This document shows, in pieces, positions 20,055 to 28,188 of a stretch of 64,000 nucleotides of DNA. Each line of letters begins with the position of its first letter. Position 1 is the first letter of the stretch. The stretch lies in contig NZ_JACJSF010000007.1 in NCBI RefSeq assembly GCF_014698035.1, forward strand, positions 116,849 through 180,848. The letters run 5' to 3'. Made by a program: the position numbers and the translations under genes. Under the pieces are notes generated by a model. The model was not told the DNA's origin. It worked only from the letters and a program-made list of their open reading frames with translations, and did no database searches. This DNA comes from Desmonostoc muscorum FACHB-395. Its GTDB lineage: Bacteria; Cyanobacteriota; Cyanobacteriia; Cyanobacteriales; Nostocaceae.

Positions 20055-20290
20055 TTCGTAATTCGTAATGGGCATACGCCTGGCTTTTCTACGAGACGCT
20101 ACGCGAACGCTAACGTAATTCGTAATGACGCTCTCTACGTTCGCGCAGCGTGTCGTAGACAGACGCTATGTTTAGCTTGCTTCCTCATAGAGGTCGCGGA
20201 CTTGCTAGCGCTATGCTAACGTAATTCGTAATTGAATCGAAAATTACGAACTACGAATTGGTATCTAGTTGATAGCCTTTTTTTTACTAT
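20055..20290. repeat. Composite repeat tract (TAATTCGTAAT strings and GC-rich palindromic pieces)
   Basis: TAATTCGTAAT-type strings recur near 20053, 20115, 20220 and inverted near 20243. Between them are GC-rich fragments such as GAGACGCTACGCGAACGC and TACGTTCGCGCAGCGTG. The same two repeat types occur at 26672 and 41218. No gene is seen. Confidence 0.7.
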
Positions 20291-20797
20291 ATGGCAGACA
20301 AAAAGAACGACTTTTTGAGTATTTCTCCCAGCTTCTTTTCTCAGTTGTTATTTGGGGCATTTTTAACATTTATATTAATAATGACCGGCTCCGCACCAGC
20401 CCTAAGCATTTTCTTAGGAATCATGGGCGGTTTCATCCTCAGTTGGATCACCAATGTAACCGATAATAGCCCCCAAGCACCAAATGTAGCCTCCTCTGAT
20501 GGTGTTGATACAGGACTAAAATACTGGTTATTTTTCATGCTTGGCTTTGTATATTTAGGCTATCCAGCACCCACGAGTATCTTGCTGGGTGGAATAGGCG
20601 CTTTAGCTGGAGGCTGGATTACTGCTTGGTGGGGAAGTAAGGAAGAAACTAGAACTCAGTTGCAAGTTGAAGAATTAGAAGAGGGCGAAGTTGAACCAAC
20701 AAACGAAAGAATCAACAAACGGCAAACAAGAAGAAACACCCGCCGTTACCGTCGCGCTCCTGGAAGTAGTATCAATTTCAAGTTTTGGGAAAGGTAG
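20291..20797 (+). CDS. Small membrane protein of unknown function (168 aa)
   Basis: Four hydrophobic segments are visible: about residues 14-32 (QLLFGAFLTFILIMTGS), 37-53 (ALSIFLGIMGGFILSW), 77-93 (YWLFFMLGFVYLGYPAP) and 96-113 (SILLGGIGALAGGWITAW). They look like an internal repeat of two helical pairs. The C-terminal 55 residues are soluble, first acidic and then Arg-rich (NKRQTRRNTRRYRR). I do not recognise a family. The ATG start has no strong ribosome binding site. A separate YdcF-like gene begins 142 bp downstream. Confidence 0.7.
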   Translation: MADKKNDFLSISPSFFSQLLFGAFLTFILIMTGSAPALSIFLGIMGGFILSWITNVTDNSPQAPNVASSDGVDTGLKYWLFFMLGFVYLGYPAPTSILLGGIGALAGGWITAWWGSKEETRTQLQVEELEEGEVEPTNERINKRQTRRNTRRYRRAPGSSINFKFWER

Positions 20798-20939
20798 TAA
20801 TTTGGGAATTGGGCATTGGGAATTTGGAAGAGGACTTGGGGACAAGGAGAATTGGGGACAAGGGGAAAGACTTGTTTCAAGTTCTCGTTCTCACCTCTTG
20901 TCCCCTTGTCCCCCTGCTCCCCATTCCCCATTCCACACT
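20798..20939. repeat. Low-complexity GGGGACAAGG/ATTGGGAA tract
   Basis: The purine-rich first half (repeats of TTGGGGACAAGG and TTGGGAAT) is followed by a pyrimidine-rich inverse half (CTTGTCCCC, CCCCATTCC), allowing a long weak hairpin. It fills the space before the YdcF-like gene. Confidence 0.65.
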
Positions 20940-21731
20940 ATGTTTTTATATCTTTCCAAATTACTGCCACTATTTTTTTATCCACTAGGATTGGCCTGTG
21001 TAAGTTTGGTAGTCGCATTAGTCACCTTGTGGAAACGACCGCGCACCGCCGCGATCGCAATTGCTTTTGCCCTAACTTTGTTACTATTTTGTAGTAACGC
21101 TTGGATTGCTAAATCATTAGTGCGATCGCTAGAATGGCAAAATCTGCCACTCGCCCAAATACCAGTTGCAGAAGCGATTGTGGTTTTGGGTGGCGCAACT
21201 AAATCAGCTTTTCCCCCAAGACCTACCGTTGATTTGAGTGAATCGGGCGATCGCGTGATTTATGCCGCCCAACTATATCGCCAAAAAAGAGCGCCTATAA
21301 TCATTCTTAGCGGGGGCCGCATTGATTGGCGTGGTGGCGGTTCACCAGAGTCGGCAGATATGGCAACAATACTCACATCTATTGGTATTCCATCGGAAGC
21401 GATTATTCAGGAACCTGAATCTCTCAATACTTATCAAAATGCTGTAAATGTCCGAAAAATTTTAGAATCTCGTGGGATCAAGCAAGTATTATTAGTTACT
21501 TCGGCAATGCACATGCCGCGATCGCTTAACATTTTTCAGCGTCAAGGAATTAATGTCATTCCTGCACCCACTGACTTTTTAGTTAGTCAGGGTGAACTGC
21601 AAGAACTTGGTGGCACTCCCAAAGCCGCTATACTAAGTTTATTACCTGATACCGACAACTTGCACCAATTTACCAGCGCTTTAAAAGAGTACATTGGTTC
21701 TTTGATTTATCGCTTACGCGGTTGGATTTAG
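20940..21731 (+). CDS. YdcF/DUF218 (SanA/ElyC-like) membrane protein
   Basis: 263 residues from the ATG at 20940. Two N-terminal membrane helices (LSKLLPLFFYPLGLACVSLV and TAAIAIAFALTLLLFC) precede a DUF218 domain. Its signatures are AIVVLGGATKSAFPPRP, RVIYAAQLYRQKRAPIIILSG, PESLNTYQNAVNVRKILESR and VTSAMHMPRSLNIFQ. Proteins of this family (SanA, ElyC, YdcF) affect envelope integrity and peptidoglycan precursor recycling, though a precise reaction is not established. The open frame continues upstream to 20691 through repeat DNA and the end of the previous gene; that extension is not conserved-looking and is left out. Confidence 0.85.
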   Translation: MFLYLSKLLPLFFYPLGLACVSLVVALVTLWKRPRTAAIAIAFALTLLLFCSNAWIAKSLVRSLEWQNLPLAQIPVAEAIVVLGGATKSAFPPRPTVDLSESGDRVIYAAQLYRQKRAPIIILSGGRIDWRGGGSPESADMATILTSIGIPSEAIIQEPESLNTYQNAVNVRKILESRGIKQVLLVTSAMHMPRSLNIFQRQGINVIPAPTDFLVSQGELQELGGTPKAAILSLLPDTDNLHQFTSALKEYIGSLIYRLRGWI

Positions 21732-21851
21732 TAATGTTAGGAGTTGGGAATTATGAGTTATGAGTTATTAATTATAAAGTGCGGTAATTGCCTGAATTCC
21801 AAAGTTTTAACTTCAAACTCTTAATGACAAATGACTAACTAAATTAACTTT

Positions 21852-22073
21852 ATGTCTAAAAACTTACCTTATATTATGCCATCGCCTCAACCCCAAGTTG
21901 AGGAAGCTTTTGCTGCTTACCAAACAACTCACCAGTTCTACCACGAAGTTCACTCAAGGTCAGAGTTTCAGCGTTATTGTGAGTGGTATTATACAACAGC
22001 AGAGCAGAACCGCCAAGAGCTAAAAAGAATGCGCGGCGAACTGAATATTTTCCAGTGGTTTCGCCGCCGATAA
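21852..22073 (+). CDS. Small protein of unknown function (73 aa)
   Basis: Starts MSKNLPYIMPSPQPQVEEAF and ends ELNIFQWFRRR. It is predicted helical, rich in aromatic and charged residues, with no signal sequence. It converges on ftrV with only 5 bp between the ends. I do not recognise a named family. Confidence 0.6.
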   Translation: MSKNLPYIMPSPQPQVEEAFAAYQTTHQFYHEVHSRSEFQRYCEWYYTTAEQNRQELKRMRGELNIFQWFRRR

Positions 22074-22078
22074 GTGAT

Positions 22079-22321
22079 TTAGATGACTTCTAACTCATTT
22101 TCACGTAAATGGGCTTTAAATTTTTTACTAAACTGGACTACAATCGGCAAATTAGCGCTTACGGGTCTGTCTCGCCATTGGGTGGCAATATTGACTACTT
22201 CGCCTTCTGTGCCTTTGATGTCAAAAGCCTGATTCCGATGTTCAGGATGATGATACACTACTACCGAATCTTTAACGCGGACGCGATCGCCAACTTTCAT
22301 AACAACATTTACACCTAGCAT
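22079..22321 (-). CDS. ftrV: Ferredoxin-thioredoxin reductase, variable (alpha) chain
   Basis: About 80 residues. Signatures are MKVGDRVRVKDSVVVYHHPE, FDIKGTEGEVV and VQFSKKFKAHLRENELEVI, an SH3-like barrel typical of the FTR variable subunit. It pairs with the catalytic FeS subunit (ftrC, not in the window) to pass electrons from photosystem I-reduced ferredoxin to thioredoxins. This is one of the best indicators of an oxygenic phototroph here. The start is uncertain: ATG at 22319-22321 (with GGAAAAG upstream) or a later ATG that begins MKVGDR; a GTG at 22331-22333 is also in frame. Confidence 0.93.
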   Translation of the reverse strand: MLGVNVVMKVGDRVRVKDSVVVYHHPEHRNQAFDIKGTEGEVVNIATQWRDRPVSANLPIVVQFSKKFKAHLRENELEVI

Positions 22322-22333
22322 TTGCTTTTCCAC

Positions 22334-22704
22334 AAGTATCTGCTACAAAATATATGATTAAATCGGTTAAAATTCTATTTAATCAGCTATTTCTTGACGC
22401 TTCACAGGGGTGCGACGGCGCATTGAACCCTCTGCGTCCAGGCACGTCTTAGCAATCCGTGCATAGTTTTCTAACTTTTTTGCCGCGTTAATAAATATTG
22501 CCCTCAACCTCTGTTTTGCCCCAAAAACGGGCAAGCAAAAGAAAATAAAGCAATACTTCAGATGTGCTTAGTACTTTGGCAAGAGATATAACCCTTTTAT
22601 TTTCAGGGTAACTGAAAGTTTTCGGGGCATTCTAAAACCCTTCATTTATATAAGGGGTTTTAACATCTGGTCAGGAGAATATTTTACACAATTCCTGGAA
22701 CAAC
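22334..22704. other. Intergenic region with two hairpins
   Basis: TTGCCC/GGGCAA arms pair near 22521-22541, and AAAACCC/GGGGTTTT arms pair near 22633-22661. No gene is visible. The second hairpin precedes the truncated sensor remnant and may be an old promoter or terminator region. Confidence 0.5.
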
Positions 22705-22854
22705 ATGATTAGCGATTCTGCCAAGGAGAGGCTAGGCCAACGCCCCAACCAATCCCAAAAATCCCGAAAAATTCCCTTGAAATTAGTGCTAATTATCCCA
22801 TTTGTCTTACAAATTGTCGGCGCAGCAGGGCTAGTGGGCTATCTGTCCTACTGA
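22705..22854 (+). pseudogene. Truncated membrane-sensor gene (N-terminal 49 residues only)
   Basis: ATG at 22705 begins MISDSAKERLGQRP and runs into the hydrophobic stretch LVLIIPFVLQIVGAAGLVGY, then SY and a TGA stop. This matches the typical cytoplasmic start and first transmembrane helix of large cyanobacterial CHASE/dCache sensor kinases or adenylate cyclases, which normally continue SYRSGQ. The next bases read TGA AGC GGG TAA, as if CGA and CAA had become stops by two C-to-T changes. The rest of the sensor is absent. Confidence 0.65.
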
Positions 22855-22930
22855 AGCGGGTAATGTCTTAGAAATCTCAGAAACACTCCGATCTGAATCA
22901 AACAAGTATCGATTGTACTCATTAATTATT

Positions 22931-23752
22931 CTAGAGTAACTTGAAGCCAAGATGATTGAGAGCTTCCCGCAAGCGATCGCGTCCTCTAAGTGACTCAACA
23001 GTTGCGATCCTTTGGGCTGAATGTTCTGACCAATCACCAGGGACATTCATCTTTTGTTCAGTATAGAATTCTTTGATGATCTCGTTGTAGTGAGCGATCG
23101 CTTCTTCTTGCTCTGCCAATTTATAAGTTTCGCGGTGCAACACGGCTGATTGTGGCAATCTTGGCTTGATCGCTGCTTCTACTTCAGGATTTGGATAGCC
23201 TACACACAGCCCAAATACAGCATACACAGAGGAGGGCAAATTCAATATCTCTGCTACCTCTTGCGGGCGGTTCCTGATTCCGCCGATATACACTGTTCCT
23301 AAACCGAGTGACTCGGCTGCGGCTGTTGCGTTTTGTGCCGCCAAAGCTGCATCAACTGTTGCCATCACAAACATTTCCAAGTATTCCAGCGCATCATGAG
23401 ATATGCCGCGACTGTCAGCAACGTAACTTAGACGCGCCAAGTCTGCCAACCAAACCAAGAATAAAGGAACCTGCTTAATATGTGCTTGGTTTCCCGCTAA
23501 TTTAGATAATTCTTCTTTGCGTTCTGGATCTTCAACTGCTACCACACTCCAGGTTTGTAAATTAGAGGAAGTAGATGCAGATTGGGCGGCTGCAATTAAC
23601 AACTCCAGAGTTCCTGCTGGTAAAGGATCGGATAGATAAGACCGGATGGAACGATGAGATAATAGTGCCGTCAGAGAATCATTCCATTCAATTTCGGGAT
23701 TGAAGGGAATTTCACCGTAGCGCGATCGCAGTAGTTCTATAGGATTAGTCAT
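22931..23752 (-). CDS. Nitroreductase-family NADPH-dependent flavin oxidoreductase (NfsA/FRP-like)
   Basis: 273 residues. HRSIRSYLSDPLPAGTLELL is the FMN-binding R-S-R type start, QSASTSSNLQTWSVVAVEDP the second flavin contact, and AAESLGLGTVYIGGIRN the usual FMN-site turn. The length fits NfsA/FRP flavin reductases. Such enzymes reduce nitro compounds, quinones or free FMN. Because ssuA and ssuD lie on the same strand upstream, this protein could supply FMNH2 to SsuD in place of SsuE; that is inference. ATG at 23750-23752 with GGGAG seven bases upstream is chosen over an upstream alternative. Confidence 0.85.
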   Translation of the reverse strand: MTNPIELLRSRYGEIPFNPEIEWNDSLTALLSHRSIRSYLSDPLPAGTLELLIAAAQSASTSSNLQTWSVVAVEDPERKEELSKLAGNQAHIKQVPLFLVWLADLARLSYVADSRGISHDALEYLEMFVMATVDAALAAQNATAAAESLGLGTVYIGGIRNRPQEVAEILNLPSSVYAVFGLCVGYPNPEVEAAIKPRLPQSAVLHRETYKLAEQEEAIAHYNEIIKEFYTEQKMNVPGDWSEHSAQRIATVESLRGRDRLREALNHLGFKLL

Positions 23753-23858
23753 AATCAACTCCCAAATTTTCCGATATTTTATTACTAACACCAATTCCAT
23801 CTGTAGAGGCATACATCTAGACATGGCTATGCCTCTACAGCAAATTTATGATTCTGGT

Positions 23859-24977
23859 CTAAATCTTTGGTGAGAATGCAGCATATTGCTCTTGCGTTAG
23901 CACTCCATCTTTGACATTAACCTGTTTAGGAATCAGCTTCAACTGATAATATGTATCTGCAACCTTTTGTTGTAAAGCTATCAGATTATCATCAATTGGC
24001 ACAATTCCAAAAGTTCGCCTATTAGTAGCTTTTCTCATTGTTGCTATGTCAATTGCTAGCACAGATGATAGAGTTTGTGCTACCTCTTCTCGATGCTGTT
24101 TAGACCATTCTTCTAGGCTTTGAATTTCTTCTAAAACTGCCTTGACAGTTTGGGGATTTTCAGTGACAAATTTACGGGTTCCCAAATAATATCCTCCCTG
24201 TTTATTAATTCCTGTCCCATCAATCAGAACTCTGGCTTTAGTTGCCTCTTGAGCGGCTGCATAGAAAGGGTCCCAAATTACCCACGCATCTACACTACCC
24301 TTGACAAATGCAGCGCGGGCATCAGCAGGTGGTAAATATTTCGGTTCAATATCTGTATATTTTAATCCTGCTTTTTCTAAAGCTTGGACTAACAATAAAT
24401 GGGCACTAGAACCCTTTTGAAAAGCAACTTTTTTACCTTTCAACTCAGTAAGTTTTTGAATTGAGGAATTCTGAGGAACAAGAATTGCTGAACCAGCAGG
24501 ACTAGAAGCAATACCAGCGACGTAAGTTAATGATGCTCCTGCTGCTTGGGCAAATATTGGTGGTGATTCTCCTACGTGTCCGAAGTCAATACTACCCACA
24601 TTCATGGCTTCTAGCAATTGTGGCCCCGCCGGAAATTCGATCCATTCTACAGATATTCCATCTGGTGCCAAACGCTTTTCTAAGACACCTTTGTTTCTCA
24701 GCAATATATTCGATTTTTGATAGCCAAATCTTAATACTGTGGCTTTACTGGAAGCAGAATTACTAACAGATTTCGCACTAGGATTAGAAGAACTAACAGT
24801 CGATGGCGATGAACAGGCAGCAAATAGCACGCTCAGACACAGCCCTGTAACAAAAGCCCCCGTAATTGGCAAAGGAGAAGAAAAGAATAATTTGTGCTGG
24901 TTGTTAAATGGGATATTCCTGATTTTTACCAACGATATCCACTTGGCAATGAAACGGCGAAAGATTAGGTTAATCAT
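23859..24977 (-). CDS. ssuA: Aliphatic sulfonate-binding lipoprotein (SsuA family)
   Basis: About 372 residues, a periplasmic substrate-binding protein of the SsuA/TauA type. The N-terminus has a lipoprotein signal with lipobox LFAAC (near residue 55). The mature part shows RFGYQKSNILLRNKGVLEKR, IEFPAGPQLLEAMNVGSIDF, GESPPIFAQAAG and FVKGSVDAWVIWDPFYAAA, as expected for the family. It would deliver alkanesulfonates to an SsuB-SsuC transporter, but neither permease nor ATPase gene is in the window. A nitrate- or taurine-binding role is less likely, given ssuD nearby. ATG at 24975-24977; TTG one codon upstream is not needed. Confidence 0.85.
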   Translation of the reverse strand: MINLIFRRFIAKWISLVKIRNIPFNNQHKLFFSSPLPITGAFVTGLCLSVLFAACSSPSTVSSSNPSAKSVSNSASSKATVLRFGYQKSNILLRNKGVLEKRLAPDGISVEWIEFPAGPQLLEAMNVGSIDFGHVGESPPIFAQAAGASLTYVAGIASSPAGSAILVPQNSSIQKLTELKGKKVAFQKGSSAHLLLVQALEKAGLKYTDIEPKYLPPADARAAFVKGSVDAWVIWDPFYAAAQEATKARVLIDGTGINKQGGYYLGTRKFVTENPQTVKAVLEEIQSLEEWSKQHREEVAQTLSSVLAIDIATMRKATNRRTFGIVPIDDNLIALQQKVADTYYQLKLIPKQVNVKDGVLTQEQYAAFSPKI

Positions 24978-25076
24978 CAAAATGATTTCTCTGAGCTATA
25001 TGAATACTATAAACTTATGGGTTTACCGGAGTATATAAATAAATTCAGGTAAATTTGACCAACCTTTGGTCGAGGG

Positions 25077-25130
25077 AACAGGAATTGTGTTGGACAATGT
25101 TTTAAATTCCCGTCCAACACAATTCCTGTT
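25077..25130. promoter_or_regulatory. Perfect 19-bp stem hairpin upstream of ssuA
   Basis: AACAGGAATTGTGTTGGAC at 25077-25095 is exactly repeated in inverse at 25112-25130, with a 16-base loop. It lies in the 236-bp gap between the class II aldolase gene and ssuA. No T-tract follows on either strand, so an RNA-processing or attenuation role, or a small repeat, is more likely than a terminator. Confidence 0.6.
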
Positions 25131-25213
25131 GCCTGTTGCCTTTAATAAAAAGAATGGAAAGTGGAAAAACTAATACTTCCTTACTTATTATCCTAGTATC
25201 AAAAAATATATTA

Positions 25214-25975
25214 CTAATTCAGCAAATCAGGTTCTTCACGTACAATTCTGTCGTAAAGGGGCTGGAAACTGAACCAACCACTTATACGTGACCCCACTTG
25301 AGTTTGTGTCAAACGGGCTGTTTCGTGTTTGATAATAGTGGGTCTACCCGCAGCTTCTGCCAGCAGTTGGGCTTGGCACGATCGCTCTAAACTAATGTAC
25401 CAAAAGGCTGCTTCATCTACCGTCTGTCCCACAGTTAAAATGCTGTGGTTACGGAGAATTATGGCTTTCTTTGGCCCCAAGGCTTGCGCCAGTCGTTGAC
25501 CTTCAGAAGTTTCTAAAACCACACCAGTGAAATCGTCAAACAGCGCATGATCTTCGTAAAAAGCACATGAATCTTGTGTCAAGGGGTCAAGGAGACGACC
25601 TAAACTAGACCAGGCTTTACCATAAAGTGAATGAGCGTGAGCCGCCGCGATGACATCAGGTCGAGCTTCATGAATCTGAGAATGGATGGCGAAAGCAGCT
25701 CGATTCACTTCAGCATCGCCTTTAACCACCTCACCTTCTCTGTTAACTAATATCAGGTCAGAAACTCGGATATGACCGAAGTATGTTCCTAGTGGATTAA
25801 CCCAGAAATGATCTGTAAACTCAGGATCGCGAGCCGTAATATGGCCTGCGATTCCTTCGCTGAAACCAAATTTACCAAATAGGCGAAAGGCTGCGGCTAG
25901 GCGTTGCTTGCGGTGCAGGCGTTCGTCTTCAACTCGCTCGAATACAGGGACTTGTGGTCTACTATACCTAGACAT
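25214..25975 (-). CDS. Class II aldolase/adducin family protein
   Basis: 253 residues. Signatures of the family are AFRLFGKFGFSEGIAGHITA (near residue 30), the metal ligands AAAHAHSLYGKAW and ILRNHSILTVGQTVDEAAFW. Members include L-fuculose-1-phosphate aldolase, ribulose-5-phosphate epimerases and many uncharacterised enzymes. ATG at 25973-25975 overlaps the stop codon of the upstream cupin gene by 8 bp, so the two are translationally coupled and probably act together. The pairing with a cysteine-dioxygenase-like enzyme and ssu genes suggests processing of a sulfur-containing carbon compound, but the substrate is unknown. Confidence 0.85.
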   Translation of the reverse strand: MSRYSRPQVPVFERVEDERLHRKQRLAAAFRLFGKFGFSEGIAGHITARDPEFTDHFWVNPLGTYFGHIRVSDLILVNREGEVVKGDAEVNRAAFAIHSQIHEARPDVIAAAHAHSLYGKAWSSLGRLLDPLTQDSCAFYEDHALFDDFTGVVLETSEGQRLAQALGPKKAIILRNHSILTVGQTVDEAAFWYISLERSCQAQLLAEAAGRPTIIKHETARLTQTQVGSRISGWFSFQPLYDRIVREEPDLLN

Positions 25976-26633
25976 GTTCTTTTTCCTCTTCCTCTTTGCA
26001 GGGAGCGTTGGAATATCCAGAGCGAAAGGATTTGACGCTATAAGATTCTGGAATGAACTGATGACGCAAGATACAACCAGTATCATTACCCAAAATATGA
26101 ATAGATACAGATGCGCTCTGGGATGTAGTTTTGACGGCGTGGATATCACCGTCTGGGGGGAGAAGGCGGTAGATATCGCCTGGTTGAAGGCTACGCACTT
26201 CAGTTACTTGTAATTGTGCATGTCCTTCAGTATCGCCGTTATCTACACGGCGGTAGACTGTTTCTTCTTGATTGCCTTTGTATAAACCAATCAATCCCCA
26301 GGCTAAATGATCGTGGACGGGAGTCGTAGAACCTGGGGGAATCACCAAACTGAAGACTGACAAAGAACGATCTTTGGCGCGATAAAGTAGCCACTGACCT
26401 ATACCACCACCCATCTTGCTTTCAGGATTAATTTGGGCAAACTTTTCAGATAGCCATTCCTGTTGGGCAAGCAGTTCTTGAAAATAGGGTTCTAATCTAG
26501 CGAGAGTTTGTGTGCGATCGCCAGCAGTGATAGCGCTAATTTCTAGCACTGTTGCTACAAAGGATCGTAGTTCCTGACTCTCAATAAACCATTGGTCTTC
26601 TGGCAATGGTTCTAAGATAGTGTGGTTCGTCAT
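25968..26633 (-). CDS. Cysteine dioxygenase-like cupin metalloenzyme
   Basis: 221 residues with one cupin domain. The metal site is visible as TTPVHDHLAWGLIGLYKG (His-X-His near residues 102-104) followed by the acidic residue in NQEETVYRR, and the third histidine is likely in GDIHAVKT. This layout is that of the cysteine dioxygenase/mercaptopropionate dioxygenase group of thiol dioxygenases, which oxidise cysteine or 3-mercaptopropionate to sulfinates using iron and oxygen. The gene is coupled to the class II aldolase gene and has a GGAG-type ribosome binding site just upstream. Substrate assignment is uncertain. Confidence 0.8.
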   Translation of the reverse strand: MTNHTILEPLPEDQWFIESQELRSFVATVLEISAITAGDRTQTLARLEPYFQELLAQQEWLSEKFAQINPESKMGGGIGQWLLYRAKDRSLSVFSLVIPPGSTTPVHDHLAWGLIGLYKGNQEETVYRRVDNGDTEGHAQLQVTEVRSLQPGDIYRLLPPDGDIHAVKTTSQSASVSIHILGNDTGCILRHQFIPESYSVKSFRSGYSNAPCKEEEEKEHV

Positions 26634-26671
26634 CTATAAACTCCTCACTTAGGGAGGCGACTAAGATTAAC

Positions 26672-26702
26672 TAATTCGTAATTCGTAGTTAAGAATTCAA
26701 TT
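26672..26702. repeat. TAATTCGTAATTCGTA repeat abutting the IscB remnant
   Basis: A copy of the same string found around 20053-20250. It begins within the last codons of the IscB-like fragment and supplies its stop codon. Confidence 0.7.
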
Positions 26703-26903
26703 ACGAGTAATTTTAATACTAGGGTGAATTTTGAAGCCAAGTTGCTCCAGTTTTAAATTAGATAAAGACTCCTTCAGAATGATAGTAAAGGGATATCGCT
26801 GGAATACGGTAGCTTTACCTTGTGACAATAGCAGCCTAGCATGGCTTATGCGTACTGGATACAATGGTTCTTGGTTGGCATTGAGAATGAATACTTTAGT
26901 CAT
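26697..26903 (-). pseudogene. N-terminal remnant of an IscB-type (RRXRR/HNH) endonuclease gene
   Basis: 68 residues beginning MTKVFILNANQEPLYPV and continuing HARLLLSQGKATVFQRYPFT. This is the PLMP domain and start of the RRXRR region seen in IscB and related OMEGA nucleases of IS200/IS605-family elements. The fragment ends KIHPSIKITRN where an intact protein would have the RuvC-I motif K(I/L)DPGSKTTG. The catalytic aspartate position is a histidine and the frame is cut by a TAATTCGTAAT repeat. It is therefore inactive. No transposase (tnpA) or complete guide RNA region is present; the 160 bp upstream has a CCTACAAAGTAGG hairpin that may be a relic. Confidence 0.75.
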
Positions 26904-27066
26904 GCAATTTTGAAATAATCAAATTATTTACAGAAGTCTTCAAATATTTGAGATGGAAAATGGGGAGTAGTTAAATTACTTGAAAAGATTCTACGTACCT
27001 ACTTTGTAGGAAGGCAAAGCGCATCTGCGTTTCAAAACACTAAGGTATTAATTAGGCAAAGCTGTA

Positions 27067-28188
27067 CTAAGCAATGACAGCTGCTTGTCGCTCTCGCTTT
27101 TGCACTTCTGCCCGGACTAGGGGAATCACATCACGACCGTAAGCGATCGCATCTTCTAATGGATCAAATCCTCGAATCAATAGAGTAGTTACCCCCGCAT
27201 CATAGTAATCCACAAGGGACTCTGCTACTTGCTCCGGCGTACCAACGAGGGCGGTAGTATTACCATAAGCACCAGTAGCGGCAGCAATTGGAGTCCACAA
27301 ACGCTTATCAAAAATTTCGCTTTCTTGGGCAAACTGTAATAAACGACTGGAACCTACTGCTTGCGGACGTGCTGAATTCAAGCTGGGAGCTATCGGCGGT
27401 TGATTGTCTGTTTTTGCCGCTCGAATTTCTTTAACACGTGACAGAATTGAATGTGCCCGTTCCCAAGCTTTCGCTTCAGTATCACCTAGAATCGGCCGCA
27501 AAGATACACTGAACCGGGGCGATCGCCCTGGTGGTGTTACAGCTTTCACTTCACGTATCCGTTCTTTAATTGCTGCAATAGGTTCTCCCCACATCGCGTA
27601 TACATCACTGTGCTTTGCACCCACAGGTACTGCCGCACCAGAAGCACCCCCAAAGTACACAGGTATATGGGGCTGTTGCAGAGGCTTCACATCTGAGTAA
27701 GCATCTTTCACCCGATAGAATTCGCCCTCATAGTCGAAGGGAGTATCACTCACCCACACGCGGCGCACAATATCAAGGTATTCATCTGTACGGCGATAGC
27801 GAGTATCATGGTCAAGCCAATCACCATCGCGTTGTTGTTCAGCATCGCTGCCACCTGTAATAATGTGTACGGCGATGCGACCATTAGTAAAATGATCCAA
27901 AGTTGCTGTCTTGCGTGCAAAAAGCGTAGGAGCCACAAAACCAGGGCGATGAGCGGTTAAAAACTTCAACCGTTCTGTTGCAGCCGCCGCAAACGCTGCC
28001 ACAGTTAAGCTATCGGGGCCAGTTGAGCCATAACCAACCAGCACGTAGTCAAAGCCACCATCTTCATGAGCCTTAGCAAACTTGCGAACATAAGCAGCAT
28101 CTATGGAACCGCCCGTGATTGCAACTCTTGGCCCATCTAACTCAGATATTTGTCGCGTTCCAATCATTCCAATAAATTCAATTGGCAT
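27067..28188 (-). CDS. ssuD: FMNH2-dependent alkanesulfonate monooxygenase
   Basis: 373 residues, a TIM-barrel luciferase-like monooxygenase. Typical SsuD stretches are EDGGFDYVLVGYGSTGPDSL, LTAHRPGFVAPTLFARK, NGRIAVHIITGGSDAEQQRD, DHDTRYRRTDEYLDIVRRVW and PVYFGGASGAAVPVGAKHSD. It splits alkanesulfonates to aldehyde and sulfite with FMNH2 and O2, releasing sulfur during sulfate limitation. It is the first gene of the minus-strand organosulfur block, followed by the IscB remnant and the cupin/aldolase pair. The flavin reductase SsuE is not present; the nitroreductase gene at 22931 is a possible source of FMNH2. Confidence 0.92.
   Translation of the reverse strand: MPIEFIGMIGTRQISELDGPRVAITGGSIDAAYVRKFAKAHEDGGFDYVLVGYGSTGPDSLTVAAFAAAATERLKFLTAHRPGFVAPTLFARKTATLDHFTNGRIAVHIITGGSDAEQQRDGDWLDHDTRYRRTDEYLDIVRRVWVSDTPFDYEGEFYRVKDAYSDVKPLQQPHIPVYFGGASGAAVPVGAKHSDVYAMWGEPIAAIKERIREVKAVTPPGRSPRFSVSLRPILGDTEAKAWERAHSILSRVKEIRAAKTDNQPPIAPSLNSARPQAVGSSRLLQFAQESEIFDKRLWTPIAAATGAYGNTTALVGTPEQVAESLVDYYDAGVTTLLIRGFDPLEDAIAYGRDVIPLVRAEVQKRERQAAVIA

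Noticed and set aside
20691..20939. 83-residue N-terminal extension of the YdcF-like protein
   Set aside because: It overlaps the upstream gene and low-complexity repeat DNA, and precedes the natural membrane start.
26634..26660. ACTCCTCAC string like the core of the cyanobacterial Yfr1 RNA
   Set aside because: The key ACTCCTCACAC motif is incomplete and no flanking hairpins are present; it is the leader of the cupin gene.
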